The notes under the pieces were generated by a model. The model did not search any database and was not told the DNA's origin. It was given only the letters and a program-made list of their open reading frames with translations. A program made the translations under genes and the position numbers. A stretch of 7,355 bases of DNA from contig CAMWGS010000102.1 of the NCBI GenBank assembly GCA_947173865.1, forward strand, positions 1-7,355. The letters are read 5' to 3'. The stretch is from an uncultured Ruminococcus sp. Its GTDB lineage: Bacteria; Bacillota; Clostridia; Oscillospirales; Ruminococcaceae. Positions 1 to 6,815 of this stretch are shown here, one piece after another; the stretch's first letter is position 1, and every line of letters starts with the position of its first letter.

Positions 1-1890
1 CGCAAGGACGGTCCTATAAAAAATCACAGCAATACAAAAGTAACTGATTTGCCGGGTATCTATTCAATGTCACCATACAGCAGGGAAGAAATAGTTTCAC
101 GTAATTTTGTGCTGGAAGAAAAGCCCCATGCAATTATAAATATAGTTGACGCTACAAATATTGAAAGAAATCTGTACCTTACAATGCAGCTTCTTGAAAT
201 GGATATCCCGATGGTTGTCGCCGTCAATATGATGGACGAAGTAACTTCAAACGGCGGAAGCATAGATGTAAACGAAATGGAACTCATGTTAGGCGTACCT
301 GTTGTACCGATTTCGGCAGCAAAAAATGAGGGAGTCGAAGAACTTGTAGAACACGCTTTACACGTTGCACACTATCAGGAACGTCCGCAGAAACAGGACT
401 TTTGCAGTGAAAGCGACAACGGCGGAGCGGTTCACAGATGTTTACACGGCATAAGTCATCTCATACAGGACCATGCAGAAAATGCAGGTCTGCCTGTAAA
501 ATTTGCGGCGGGGAAAGTCACCGAAAGTGATGAGCTGATTATTTCCCAGCTTATGCTTGAACAGAACGAGAAAGAAATGGTTGAGCATATTGTTTCACAA
601 ATGGAAAAGGAGAGAGGTCTTGACAGAAGTGCGGCAATTGCAGATATGAGATTTTCATATATACATAAAGTTTGTCAGAACTCAGTCCAAAAGCCAAAAG
701 AAAGCAAGGAACATATAAGAAGTCAGAAGATAGATAAGTTACTTACGGGAAAATACACGGCAATACCGTCGTTTATATGTATAATGGCTCTCGTTTTCTG
801 GCTTACTTTCAACGTAATAGGTGCATGGCTTCAGAGTCTGCTTGAAAATGGCGTTGACGCTATTACAAATCTTACAGACAAGGCACTTACTTCAGCAGGA
901 GTAAACGAAACACTTCACAGTCTCATCATAGACGGCATTTTTGCAGGTGTGGGAAGTGTTTTAAGCTTTCTCCCGATTATTGTAACGCTGTTTCTTTTCC
1001 TGTCACTCCTTGAGGACAGCGGTTATATTGCACGAGTGGCATTTTTTATGGATAAACTGCTGAGAAAAATAGGACTTTCGGGAAGAAGTATAGTTCCCCT
1101 GCTTATCGGTTTCGGCTGTACTGTTCCTGCCGTCATGGCTACAAGAACAATGCCGAGCGAGCGTGACAGAAAAATGACAATTCTCCTGACACCATTCATG
1201 AGCTGTACCGCAAAACTTCCAATATACGCATTTTTCGTAAACGCATTTTTCAAAAATCACGGCGGTCTGATTATGATTGCACTTTATCTTTTCGGAATTA
1301 TTATGGGAATCCTTATAGCCTTTCTTTACAAGGGAACACTTTTCAGAGGTGAAGCCGTACCGTTTGTAATGGAACTTCCAAATTATCGTATGCCTGCTCC
1401 TAAAAACGTTATTCAGCTTCTCTGGGAAAAAGCAAAGGACTTTCTGCAAAGAGCCTTTTCAGTCATACTTATAGCGACTATTGCCGTATGGTTTCTGCAA
1501 AGTTTCGACACACATTTCAATATAGTCGAAGATTCAAAAGACAGCATACTTGCAATGATATCGGGTATTCTGTCACCTGTTATGAAACCCATCGGTCTTG
1601 GTGACTGGAGAATCTGTACATCGTTAATAAGTGGTTTTATGGCTAAGGAAAGCGTTGTTTCAACACTTGAAGTACTGTTCTCAAAAGACATAACAACGGC
1701 ACTGAGTTCGGCAGCGGCAGCGTCACTTTTAGTATTCTCACTTATTTACACACCTTGTGTTGCGGCTGTCGCATCAATAAAGCGTGAACTTGGTACAAAG
1801 TGGGCTGTAGGAGTAGTTGTATGGCAGTGTGTTATTGCATGGATTGCGTCTTTTGCCGTGTACATTATCAGCACTTTGATAGGAGGATAA
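1..1890 (+). CDS. feoB: Ferrous iron transporter FeoB, 5'-truncated by the window edge
   Basis: FeoB is a polytopic inner-membrane protein that takes up Fe(II), with an N-terminal cytosolic G domain. The reading frame is open from base 1 and 629 residues are visible. Comparison with E. coli FeoB suggests about 35-45 residues are missing, including the P-loop (G1). Visible G motifs, numbered from the window start, are DLPG (G3, residues 16-19), NMMD (G4, 76-79) and SAAKNEG (G5, 105-111). A helical linker follows, then the membrane domain from about residue 255. Conserved gate motifs are GFGCTVP (370-376) and FMSC (399-402), and YTPC lies at 583-586. The protein ends soon after the last membrane helix and lacks the Cys-rich tail of E. 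coli FeoB. The TTG at 49 is the Leu of DLPG, not a start. The stop lies 3 bases before the next gene, whose RBS is inside feoB. The identification is very secure; feoA probably lies upstream, outside the window. Confidence 0.97.
   Translation, partial: RKDGPIKNHSNTKVTDLPGIYSMSPYSREEIVSRNFVLEEKPHAIINIVDATNIERNLYLTMQLLEMDIPMVVAVNMMDEVTSNGGSIDVNEMELMLGVPVVPISAAKNEGVEELVEHALHVAHYQERPQKQDFCSESDNGGAVHRCLHGISHLIQDHAENAGLPVKFAAGKVTESDELIISQLMLEQNEKEMVEHIVSQMEKERGLDRSAAIADMRFSYIHKVCQNSVQKPKESKEHIRSQKIDKLLTGKYTAIPSFICIMALVFWLTFNVIGAWLQSLLENGVDAITNLTDKALTSAGVNETLHSLIIDGIFAGVGSVLSFLPIIVTLFLFLSLLEDSGYIARVAFFMDKLLRKIGLSGRSIVPLLIGFGCTVPAVMATRTMPSERDRKMTILLTPFMSCTAKLPIYAFFVNAFFKNHGGLIMIALYLFGIIMGILIAFLYKGTLFRGEAVPFVMELPNYRMPAPKNVIQLLWEKAKDFLQRAFSVILIATIAVWFLQSFDTHFNIVEDSKDSILAMISGILSPVMKPIGLGDWRICTSLISGFMAKESVVSTLEVLFSKDITTALSSAAAASLLVFSLIYTPCVAAVASIKRELGTKWAVGVVVWQCVIAWIASFAVYIISTLIGG
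1881..1886 (+). promoter_or_regulatory. Ribosome binding site of the Cys-rich FeoB partner
   Basis: AGGAGG lies inside the last codons of feoB, 7 bases before the ATG at 1894. It supports this 44-residue gene being real despite its size, and indicates translation closely following FeoB. Confidence 0.85.
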
Positions 1891-1893
1891 AAT

Positions 1894-2028
1894 ATGAATA
1901 TCACTGATATTTTAATTATAACTGCAATAGCTGTTTTACTGTTTTTGGCAATAAGAACGTGTATACGAAGTAAAAAGACTAACAAGTGTCACGGCTGTTG
2001 TTCCGAGTGTAATAAATGTATGAAATAA
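1894..2028 (+). CDS. FeoB-associated Cys-rich membrane protein (44 aa)
   Basis: This small gene starts with ATG 3 bases after the feoB stop and is preceded by a perfect AGGAGG at 1881-1886, so it is almost certainly co-transcribed with feoB. Residues 4-20 form one hydrophobic helix (ITDILIITAIAVLLFLA). A basic stretch (RTCIRSKK) follows, then a compact Cys cluster, CHGCCSECNKC, with Cys at 23, 32, 35, 36, 39 and 42. This is the layout of the FeoB-associated Cys-rich membrane protein family found downstream of feoB in Firmicutes. A role in binding or handing over Fe(II), or in stabilising FeoB, is inferred from family and position; I know of no defined biochemical function. The basic residues after the helix suggest an extracytoplasmic N-terminus and a cytoplasmic Cys tail. 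Confidence 0.9.
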   Translation: MNITDILIITAIAVLLFLAIRTCIRSKKTNKCHGCCSECNKCMK

Positions 2029-2030
2029 AA

Positions 2031-2066
2031 AAACAGGTCACCCTTTATTAATGGGGTGACCTGTTT
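2031..2066. terminator. Bidirectional intrinsic terminator between convergent feoB operon and glycanase gene
   Basis: The left arm AAACAGGTCACCC (2031-2043) pairs perfectly over 13 bp with GGGTGACCTGTTT (2054-2066) across a 10-base loop. Read on the minus strand, the hairpin is followed at once by seven T residues (complement of the A run at 2027-2033), a textbook terminator for the glycanase gene. On the plus strand the hairpin follows the small Cys-rich gene by only 2 bases, but the downstream T tract is short (TTT, then CACA), so termination there may be weaker. Confidence 0.92.
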
Positions 2067-2087
2067 CACATTATATTTGAGAGGATA

Positions 2088-5000
2088 TTATTGTTTATTA
2101 TACGTTACCCACTGATAACGTGCTGTAAGAGGTGTTTTGCCGTCAAAAGCATTAAGCCAGTCGTCCACACCTATTCCGTTCCATACGTTCATCATAATTT
2201 TTCCTGCTGTTGACGGAATATCCTTTGTTGCGGTATACACTTCCTTACCGTCAACATACCATGTTATGTGGTCGGGCTGCCAGTCAAAACCGTACGTGTG
2301 GAATCCCTCCGAAGCATCAAAACCGAGGTCATACATATATTCATGATTTCCCACACCGTTCGTATAATAATTAAACTGTACCTTTGTAGTATCTTTTCCG
2401 AGGATTTCAATGTCAATTTCGTCCCACGGGTTATTATCGGTTTCGCCTGTATATGTGAAGAATGAAGATACAACACCGTCATTCTTTATCGCCTGCATTG
2501 AAGTTTCATAATATCCGTAATGGTAAAAGTCCGCAGTTCTGTACTCTGCACCTGAATAATTATACTTTCCCGTTTTATCCTCATCAATGGTAAGATTGAG
2601 AACACCGCCGTCAAAAGAAGTGTTTTCCTTGTACCAGCCACAGTCAAAACAACTTCCGTTTGTCCAGCCGTCAGAAGCAAAGAACACGGGAGTTTCACCT
2701 TTTCTGAAATCAGCAACTATAGAGGCTTTTTCATTCATCGGTGTACCATAATCTTTAATGCCTGAAACAGACGGTGAAGATGTAGTAGTTGTTGTAGTTG
2801 TGGAAGAAGTTGTGGTAGAAGCGGACGTAGTGGGTGTCGTCACAGGTGGAGTATTATCTTCCAGACTGTCATAATCAAAATCGGAATAAAGCGGAAGGTC
2901 TGCAACAGTGAGTGTTCTTGATTCAACATACTGAATTACCAGAGCATCCTTATTAGTAATACCATTTCCGTGGTCTGCAACATCGGAATTAATTTTACCC
3001 TGTTCGGAAAGTTTATATTTGTCAGGATTAGCTATAGACTGCATTATAAGTACAGCATCATTAATATTTACTTTCCCACTTTCATCTGCATCGCCCCACA
3101 TAATATCGGATTGTGAAGAACTGTTTTCAGTCAGTGAAAGGAGATAAGTAAGCGGTGAGTTCCAGTAAATAGTTATTTCGTTTGTCGAGTAACTTTCGGA
3201 GTTGTCAACATAACACTTTGCTGGCGGTAAATCACGGCAATATGCTTTTGCAGCACTGTCCTCAAGACCTGAATTTACACCACCTACGAGCATACCTTTC
3301 ATAGCCGTATTCTTAGCCATTGACGGTCTGTGGTGCGGATTCTGCGGTGACACCGTTCCGAAACCTGTAACGAAACATTCGCCTACAGGATTAACACCAA
3401 GAAGATAATCAAGCTGTCCCTGTGCATTGTCAAGATATTTCTGCTCACCTGTAAGCTGATATGCAACACCGAGAATAACACCTGAGTTTGCAACAGTCAT
3501 ATTACTGCCCCAGTTGAATTTTGACTGTGATACGCCATAGCCTGACTTTTCAGATGCAGATACAAATTTATCAGCCTGCTTTATTATATTGCTGTAAGCC
3601 TTTTTATAAATATCGGATTCCTTGTCTATGTCGTCCATTGTTACAATAGCGATATTTCCGTAGTCGCCTACCGTTGACCAGTCAAGACCCGTTGTATCTG
3701 ATATATTTTCAAGATACTTGCTGTCACCTGTTGCACGGTACATCTGAGCAGCTGCCCAGTAACGTTCATCTATATCGTATTTGTCACCGTAATCGCCCGT
3801 AACAATATCTTCGGGATTCTTGAAAATAAATTCGGGATGTTCTTCAAGGAAAGCCCACGCCTTTTCAGCACATTCAAGACAATCATCTGCAAATTCCCTG
3901 TCAATATCCTTATAGAACTCGTAAGCCATAGCCATTGAAGCACAGAAATCGGCAGTTGCAGTCGTTGAAATTTCTGTAACAATAAGCGGTTTTGTTTCAT
4001 TTTCCGGCATAACATATCCAGGGAAACTCTCACACGTTACTTTATGATGTACTCCACCGTTAGCGTTCTGCATTTTCTTCATCCATTCAAGTTCAAAACG
4101 AACTTCGTCAAGAATGTCAGGCACACCATTATTACTTTCGGGAATACCGATATTGTCACTGTAAAGCGACGGATTTGCACCATACGCATAAAGCAGGTCT
4201 GCTACTGCCTTTGCCGCAGGAACTACATAACGACCGTAGTCACCTGCATCATGCCAGCCACCCGAAACGTCAATTTTATCATCTGTACCGTAAACAGTGG
4301 CAAAAGTATTATGACAAGCTTTGTGACCAAAGGTATCATCTTCAACGTCAACACCGCAACGCTGTAAATACAACATTCTTACGCTTTCGTCAAGCAGGTT
4401 TGTATAAACGTTTTCCGAGATTTCAAAAGTATATGAATCATCAAGATTTCCGCACTTTATAAAATAATTTCCTACTTCCGTTACCTGTGAAAAATCACCT
4501 TTCCAGTTTGTCTCATCTGCCGAAGCGTTCACAGTTTCATTTTCAAGCTTTCCTGTATATACTGTCTCATTGGTATCGGCATTTATTACAGAAAATTCGC
4601 TTTCGTCCGTTATATTCTTGAATACGGCTGTTTTACGGCTGTCAGGTTTATAACCCACCTGATTTGTAACTATCTGTGGTTCATACGGACGTGTTGCACT
4701 GTAATCAACATTGCTGTCGTCTATCAGTTCAAGAGAGACGTTGTCAATATAAATTTTATGCTCGGGCATATCTTCTCCTGCCGTTCCGCAGTTGAAAACC
4801 ATTTTTGCCATTATATCGGTTTCTTCTTCCATTGTGAACTCATAATCAATTGTCTGTGGTTCGGAAGTAAGTGAAAGACCTTTCCATGTATAAGCCTGAT
4901 ATGTTCCGCCGTTCTGCTGAATCATTCCCTCAACATCCCTGTCAATCGTCGAGGAAATATCGTATTTCAGACGGTAAACGCCGTTCTGATAAAGCGGAAT

Positions 5001-5264
5001 TATATCATAGCATACCTGTACGGAATAGTTTAATTTACCTCCGCTCTTTACAGTAAGGGCAAGTCTGCCGTCCTCAACACCAAGAGAACAGTCACCACCG
5101 CTTTCCTTGTATGTACTCCAGCCTAAAGTGTTGCTTTCAAAAGTTGAATTATCAATTATATTTGATGTCGCACTTACAGGTAAATATGAAACAGGAAGTG
5201 CCGATGCCATGACACTACACACCGCAAAAACAGCCACACAGCGTTTTAATATATTTTTTTTCAT
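2088..5264 (-). CDS. Secreted multimodular beta-glucanase: CBM4-Ig-GH9-dockerin-GH16
   Basis: A 1058-residue exported enzyme. Residues 1-32 are a signal peptide (MKKNILKRC, hydrophobic core, probable cut after VSA). About 35-183 resemble a CBM4 beta-sandwich and about 196-283 the Ig-like domain that precedes many GH9 domains. GH9 spans about 288-712: GWHDAGD (336-342; Asp339 and Asp342, the base pair), NPHHRP (642-647), and proton donor Glu696 in NEITIYWNSP. A type I dockerin (about 723-792) has loops starting GDADESGKVNINDA and SDVADHGNGITNKDA. A Thr/Ser/Pro linker (805-834) leads to GH16 (838-1058) with DEIDIE; Glu949 is the expected nucleophile, Asp951 assists and Glu953 is the acid/base. 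The GH16 part closely resembles Bacillus and C. thermocellum lichenases, so beta-1,3-1,4-glucan is the expected substrate; the GH9 part should act on cellulose. Exo or endo mode of GH9 cannot be told. The dockerin implies cellulosome attachment. RBS GAGAGGAG lies 8 bases before the ATG. Confidence 0.96.
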   Translation of the reverse strand: MKKNILKRCVAVFAVCSVMASALPVSYLPVSATSNIIDNSTFESNTLGWSTYKESGGDCSLGVEDGRLALTVKSGGKLNYSVQVCYDIIPLYQNGVYRLKYDISSTIDRDVEGMIQQNGGTYQAYTWKGLSLTSEPQTIDYEFTMEEETDIMAKMVFNCGTAGEDMPEHKIYIDNVSLELIDDSNVDYSATRPYEPQIVTNQVGYKPDSRKTAVFKNITDESEFSVINADTNETVYTGKLENETVNASADETNWKGDFSQVTEVGNYFIKCGNLDDSYTFEISENVYTNLLDESVRMLYLQRCGVDVEDDTFGHKACHNTFATVYGTDDKIDVSGGWHDAGDYGRYVVPAAKAVADLLYAYGANPSLYSDNIGIPESNNGVPDILDEVRFELEWMKKMQNANGGVHHKVTCESFPGYVMPENETKPLIVTEISTTATADFCASMAMAYEFYKDIDREFADDCLECAEKAWAFLEEHPEFIFKNPEDIVTGDYGDKYDIDERYWAAAQMYRATGDSKYLENISDTTGLDWSTVGDYGNIAIVTMDDIDKESDIYKKAYSNIIKQADKFVSASEKSGYGVSQSKFNWGSNMTVANSGVILGVAYQLTGEQKYLDNAQGQLDYLLGVNPVGECFVTGFGTVSPQNPHHRPSMAKNTAMKGMLVGGVNSGLEDSAAKAYCRDLPPAKCYVDNSESYSTNEITIYWNSPLTYLLSLTENSSSQSDIMWGDADESGKVNINDAVLIMQSIANPDKYKLSEQGKINSDVADHGNGITNKDALVIQYVESRTLTVADLPLYSDFDYDSLEDNTPPVTTPTTSASTTTSSTTTTTTTSSPSVSGIKDYGTPMNEKASIVADFRKGETPVFFASDGWTNGSCFDCGWYKENTSFDGGVLNLTIDEDKTGKYNYSGAEYRTADFYHYGYYETSMQAIKNDGVVSSFFTYTGETDNNPWDEIDIEILGKDTTKVQFNYYTNGVGNHEYMYDLGFDASEGFHTYGFDWQPDHITWYVDGKEVYTATKDIPSTAGKIMMNVWNGIGVDDWLNAFDGKTPLTARYQWVTYNKQ
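2763..2852 (-). repeat. Low-complexity Thr/Ser-rich linker region
   Basis: Residues 805-834 of the glycanase are nearly all Thr, Ser and Pro, with a run of seven Thr (822-828). This is the flexible linker style typical of ruminococcal cellulases. It joins the dockerin to the GH16 domain. Mixed Thr codons break up any exact nucleotide repeat. Confidence 0.85.
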
Positions 5265-5272
5265 TCAATAAA

Positions 5273-5280
5273 CTCCTCTC
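5273..5280 (-). promoter_or_regulatory. Ribosome binding site of the glycanase gene
   Basis: On the minus strand GAGAGGAG stands 8 bases before the ATG (5264-5262). This fixes the start at MKKNILKRC, which gives a complete signal peptide. Confidence 0.85.
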
Positions 5281-5300
5281 ATTTTTAAATAACGTTTATT

Positions 5301-5322
5301 AATGTATTTATTATAATACATT
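5301..5322 (-). promoter_or_regulatory. Putative glycanase promoter -10 box inside a perfect palindrome
   Basis: Minus-strand TATAAT (complement of 5310-5315) lies about 45 bases before the glycanase start and would give a leader of roughly 38 bases. No good -35 is seen: the hexamer at 17-bp spacing is TATATT, which suggests a promoter needing an activator. The -10 lies within an exact inverted repeat, AATGTATT (5301-5308) and AATACATT (5315-5322), with a 6-base spacer. This could be an operator, but the region is very AT-rich, so chance is possible. Confidence 0.5.
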
Positions 5323-5374
5323 TCTGCACATAAATATATAACTTTCATGATAAAAATAGTAAAATAATGACATA

Positions 5375-6112
5375 TTAAAAATCAAGAATTTTATACTGTT
5401 TCTTGTACTGTTTCGGTGTAAGACCCATCTGCTTTCTGAAAACTTTTATAAAATAACTCTGTGAACTGAACCCGAGCAGATTACTTATTTCGAGGTCACT
5501 GTACTCCGTAAAAAGAAGAAGTGAGGACGCTTCTTCAATTTTTAGTTTATTCACATATTCACTGAAAGTTGTACCTGTTTCCTGTTTGAAAAGTCTTGAA
5601 AGATATGCAGGACTTATTTTAAGGTATTCCGCAGCTTCTTCAAGAAGAATCCGACTGTGTGCATGACATATTATATAATCAACAGCACGTACTATCTGTT
5701 TGGAATATACATTGTTTATTTTTATCTTTCTCATTCTGCCCGTATATCCCTCAATCATCTCTGTATGAACCGCACGCACTTCTTCCTCTGTTCTACATTT
5801 GTCCGTTTTCATTATATAAAAATCGCTCATACTGTAAGATTCTTCAGGTGACATTCCGCCCTTTATACAGTAACGTGCTATCAGAGCAGCAAGTACAACC
5901 ATATGATACTTCAAATTCTGTAATGAATCTTCACTTAAAACTCCGCATCCCTCACAAAAAAGCGGTTTCATAAACATACGTACAAGTTCCATATTTCCCG
6001 AACATATACTCTTATAGAATGCTATTTCACGGTCAAATGAAGCGTGTTTGAAATCTTCCTCACGCTGTGTGAATAAATGCTCGGCAAGAATTTTCTCTGT
6101 GTTTTCACCCAT
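5375..6112 (-). CDS. AraC-family transcriptional regulator
   Basis: A 245-residue regulator. The C-terminal part (about 139-240) is a typical AraC/XylS DNA-binding domain with two helix-turn-helix units: ILLEEAAEYLKISPAYLSRL (155-174), then DLEISNLLGFSSQSYFIKVF (206-225) followed by RKQMGLTPKQY. The N-terminal part (about 1-135) is mostly helical and of no ligand class I can name; it is not an obvious cupin. It contains Cys37, Cys53, Cys56, Cys82 and Cys106, with Cys53/56 in FCEGCG. I chose the ATG at 6112 because GAGAGGTG stands 7 bases before it; the longer frame from 6199 has no RBS and would include the likely -10 box. It lies 110 bases upstream of the glycanase gene, same strand, and is divergent from the unknown pair. 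Control of the glycanase, perhaps in response to a beta-glucan oligosaccharide, is inferred from position only. Confidence 0.93.
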   Translation of the reverse strand: MGENTEKILAEHLFTQREEDFKHASFDREIAFYKSICSGNMELVRMFMKPLFCEGCGVLSEDSLQNLKYHMVVLAALIARYCIKGGMSPEESYSMSDFYIMKTDKCRTEEEVRAVHTEMIEGYTGRMRKIKINNVYSKQIVRAVDYIICHAHSRILLEEAAEYLKISPAYLSRLFKQETGTTFSEYVNKLKIEEASSLLLFTEYSDLEISNLLGFSSQSYFIKVFRKQMGLTPKQYKKQYKILDF

Positions 6113-6137
6113 AAAAAGCACCTCTCTTTCAGGCATA

Positions 6138-6166
6138 ATTATAACATATATATAACAAATATTCCA
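6138..6166 (-). promoter_or_regulatory. Putative promoter of the AraC-type regulator
   Basis: Minus-strand TATAAT (complement of 6138-6143) lies 25 bases upstream of the chosen start, giving a leader of about 19 bases that contains the RBS. The hexamer at 17-bp spacing is TGGAAT (complement of 6161-6166), a poor -35. The promoter is therefore plausible but weak by itself. Confidence 0.45.
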
Positions 6167-6203
6167 GCAGTTCATCAATGTAAAATATTTTTTATTCATA
6201 TAC

Positions 6204-6232
6204 TTGAAAAATTATACTGAATATGATATAAT
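6204..6232 (+). promoter_or_regulatory. Strong sigma-A type promoter of the two-gene unknown operon
   Basis: TTGAAA (6204-6209), a 17-base spacer and TATAAT (6227-6232) match the vegetative promoter consensus at 11 of 12 positions. TG at 6224-6225 adds an extended -10. The predicted transcript starts near 6239 and the leader is about 28 bases. A second TATAAT at 6237-6242 and the small palindrome GTATAATAC (6236-6244) lie at the expected start site. Confidence 0.8.
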
Positions 6233-6252
6233 TTTGTATAATACGTTTAAAC

Positions 6253-6258
6253 AGGAGA
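6253..6258 (+). promoter_or_regulatory. Ribosome binding site deciding the start of the 182-residue gene
   Basis: AGGAGA stands 8 bases before the ATG at 6267. It favours that ATG over the in-frame TTG at 6204 and ATG at 6258, which have no properly placed RBS; the TTG also lies in the -35 box. Confidence 0.8.
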
Positions 6259-6266
6259 TGTATGTC

Positions 6267-6815
6267 ATGAAAAAATTTGCAATATATAAGTCCGAAACAG
6301 GATATTATTATTATGAATATTTTGACAGTATTGAACAGCTATACGGTACGCATCTTGAAAATATAGTTACTGCGGACAAACTTCCGATTGTATCCGACGA
6401 AAAAGGCGGTTATTTCTGTTTCAATCCGAATGACTACAATTTTTGCGAACTTATAGAAACAGACAAGGAATGTCCTCTGCCCCTTGAAAAAATGTTTTTT
6501 AAAAATGACAAAAATTTCAGACTCGGCTGGATTTCTCCCGACGGTGATACTTATTCGTGCGATTATACAGGTCACACAAAAGCTGCAAAAATGATTACCG
6601 CAAAATTTTTTCCGAATACAAAGTTTCCCGAATGTACTCTTGGAAAACACGGCTGGCTTAAAGTTATAGACTCGTGGAACGGCACGGAACGTGAACACGG
6701 ACAGTTTGTTTACTCCCTTAACGGCAGACTTACCAACCGTCAGATTAATAAACTTTTCGACCTTGGACTTTATTACAATCCCGAAGTAAAGGAGATGCTT
6801 AAAAATTATGATTAA
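6267..6815 (+). CDS. Hypothetical cytosolic protein, 182 aa (GWISPDG motif)
   Basis: I cannot assign a function. The 182-residue product has no signal peptide or membrane helix. Its N-terminus is rich in Tyr (GYYYYEYFDSIEQLYG, residues 12-27). The centre holds GWISPDGDTYSCDYTGHTKA (87-106), and the C-terminus has GRLTNRQINKLFDLGLYYNP (153-172), which reads as a short helical segment. The central pattern (GWI-x-PDG, then an acidic/aromatic stretch and a His followed by Ala) reminds me of conserved hypothetical proteins in Firmicutes, but this is a memory of pattern, not a family match. The gene is first in a two-gene unit: its last 8 bases overlap the next gene, so translation is probably coupled. 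It is divergent from the AraC-type regulator and has its own strong promoter, so it is likely expressed at a steady level. It is an intact, likely real gene. Confidence 0.82.
   Translation: MKKFAIYKSETGYYYYEYFDSIEQLYGTHLENIVTADKLPIVSDEKGGYFCFNPNDYNFCELIETDKECPLPLEKMFFKNDKNFRLGWISPDGDTYSCDYTGHTKAAKMITAKFFPNTKFPECTLGKHGWLKVIDSWNGTEREHGQFVYSLNGRLTNRQINKLFDLGLYYNPEVKEMLKNYD

Noticed and set aside
1..48. Possible truncated or broken feoB
   Set aside because: The frame is open to the first base and encodes FeoB-like sequence leading into DLPG, so the missing start is due to the window edge, not a mutation.
1003..1449. 148-residue open frame on the minus strand inside feoB
   Set aside because: It is antisense to conserved FeoB membrane segments, has no RBS or recognisable domain, and its composition is that of a shadow frame.
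2763..2852. Tandem repeat or CRISPR-like pattern in the Thr-rich region
   Set aside because: It is protein-level low complexity in a linker; no repeat-spacer structure is present here or elsewhere in the window.
4044..4462. Overlapping plus-strand frames inside the GH9 coding region
   Set aside because: The minus-strand GH9 protein is conserved throughout this stretch; the plus frames have no start signals and unnatural composition.
6113..6199. N-terminal extension of the AraC-type regulator from an ATG at 6199
   Set aside because: No RBS precedes it, the extension resembles no regulator N-terminus, and it would include the TATAAT at 6138-6143. The ATG at 6112 has a good RBS.
6236..6244. 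GTATAATAC mini-palindrome as an operator shared with the glycanase promoter
   Set aside because: It resembles the glycanase palindrome only in a GTAT/ATAC core and is too short in AT-rich DNA to support a shared regulator.
6204..6266. N-terminal extension of the 182-residue protein from TTG at 6204
   Set aside because: The TTG is part of the -35 box and lies upstream of the predicted transcript start; the ATG at 6267 has AGGAGA at proper spacing.
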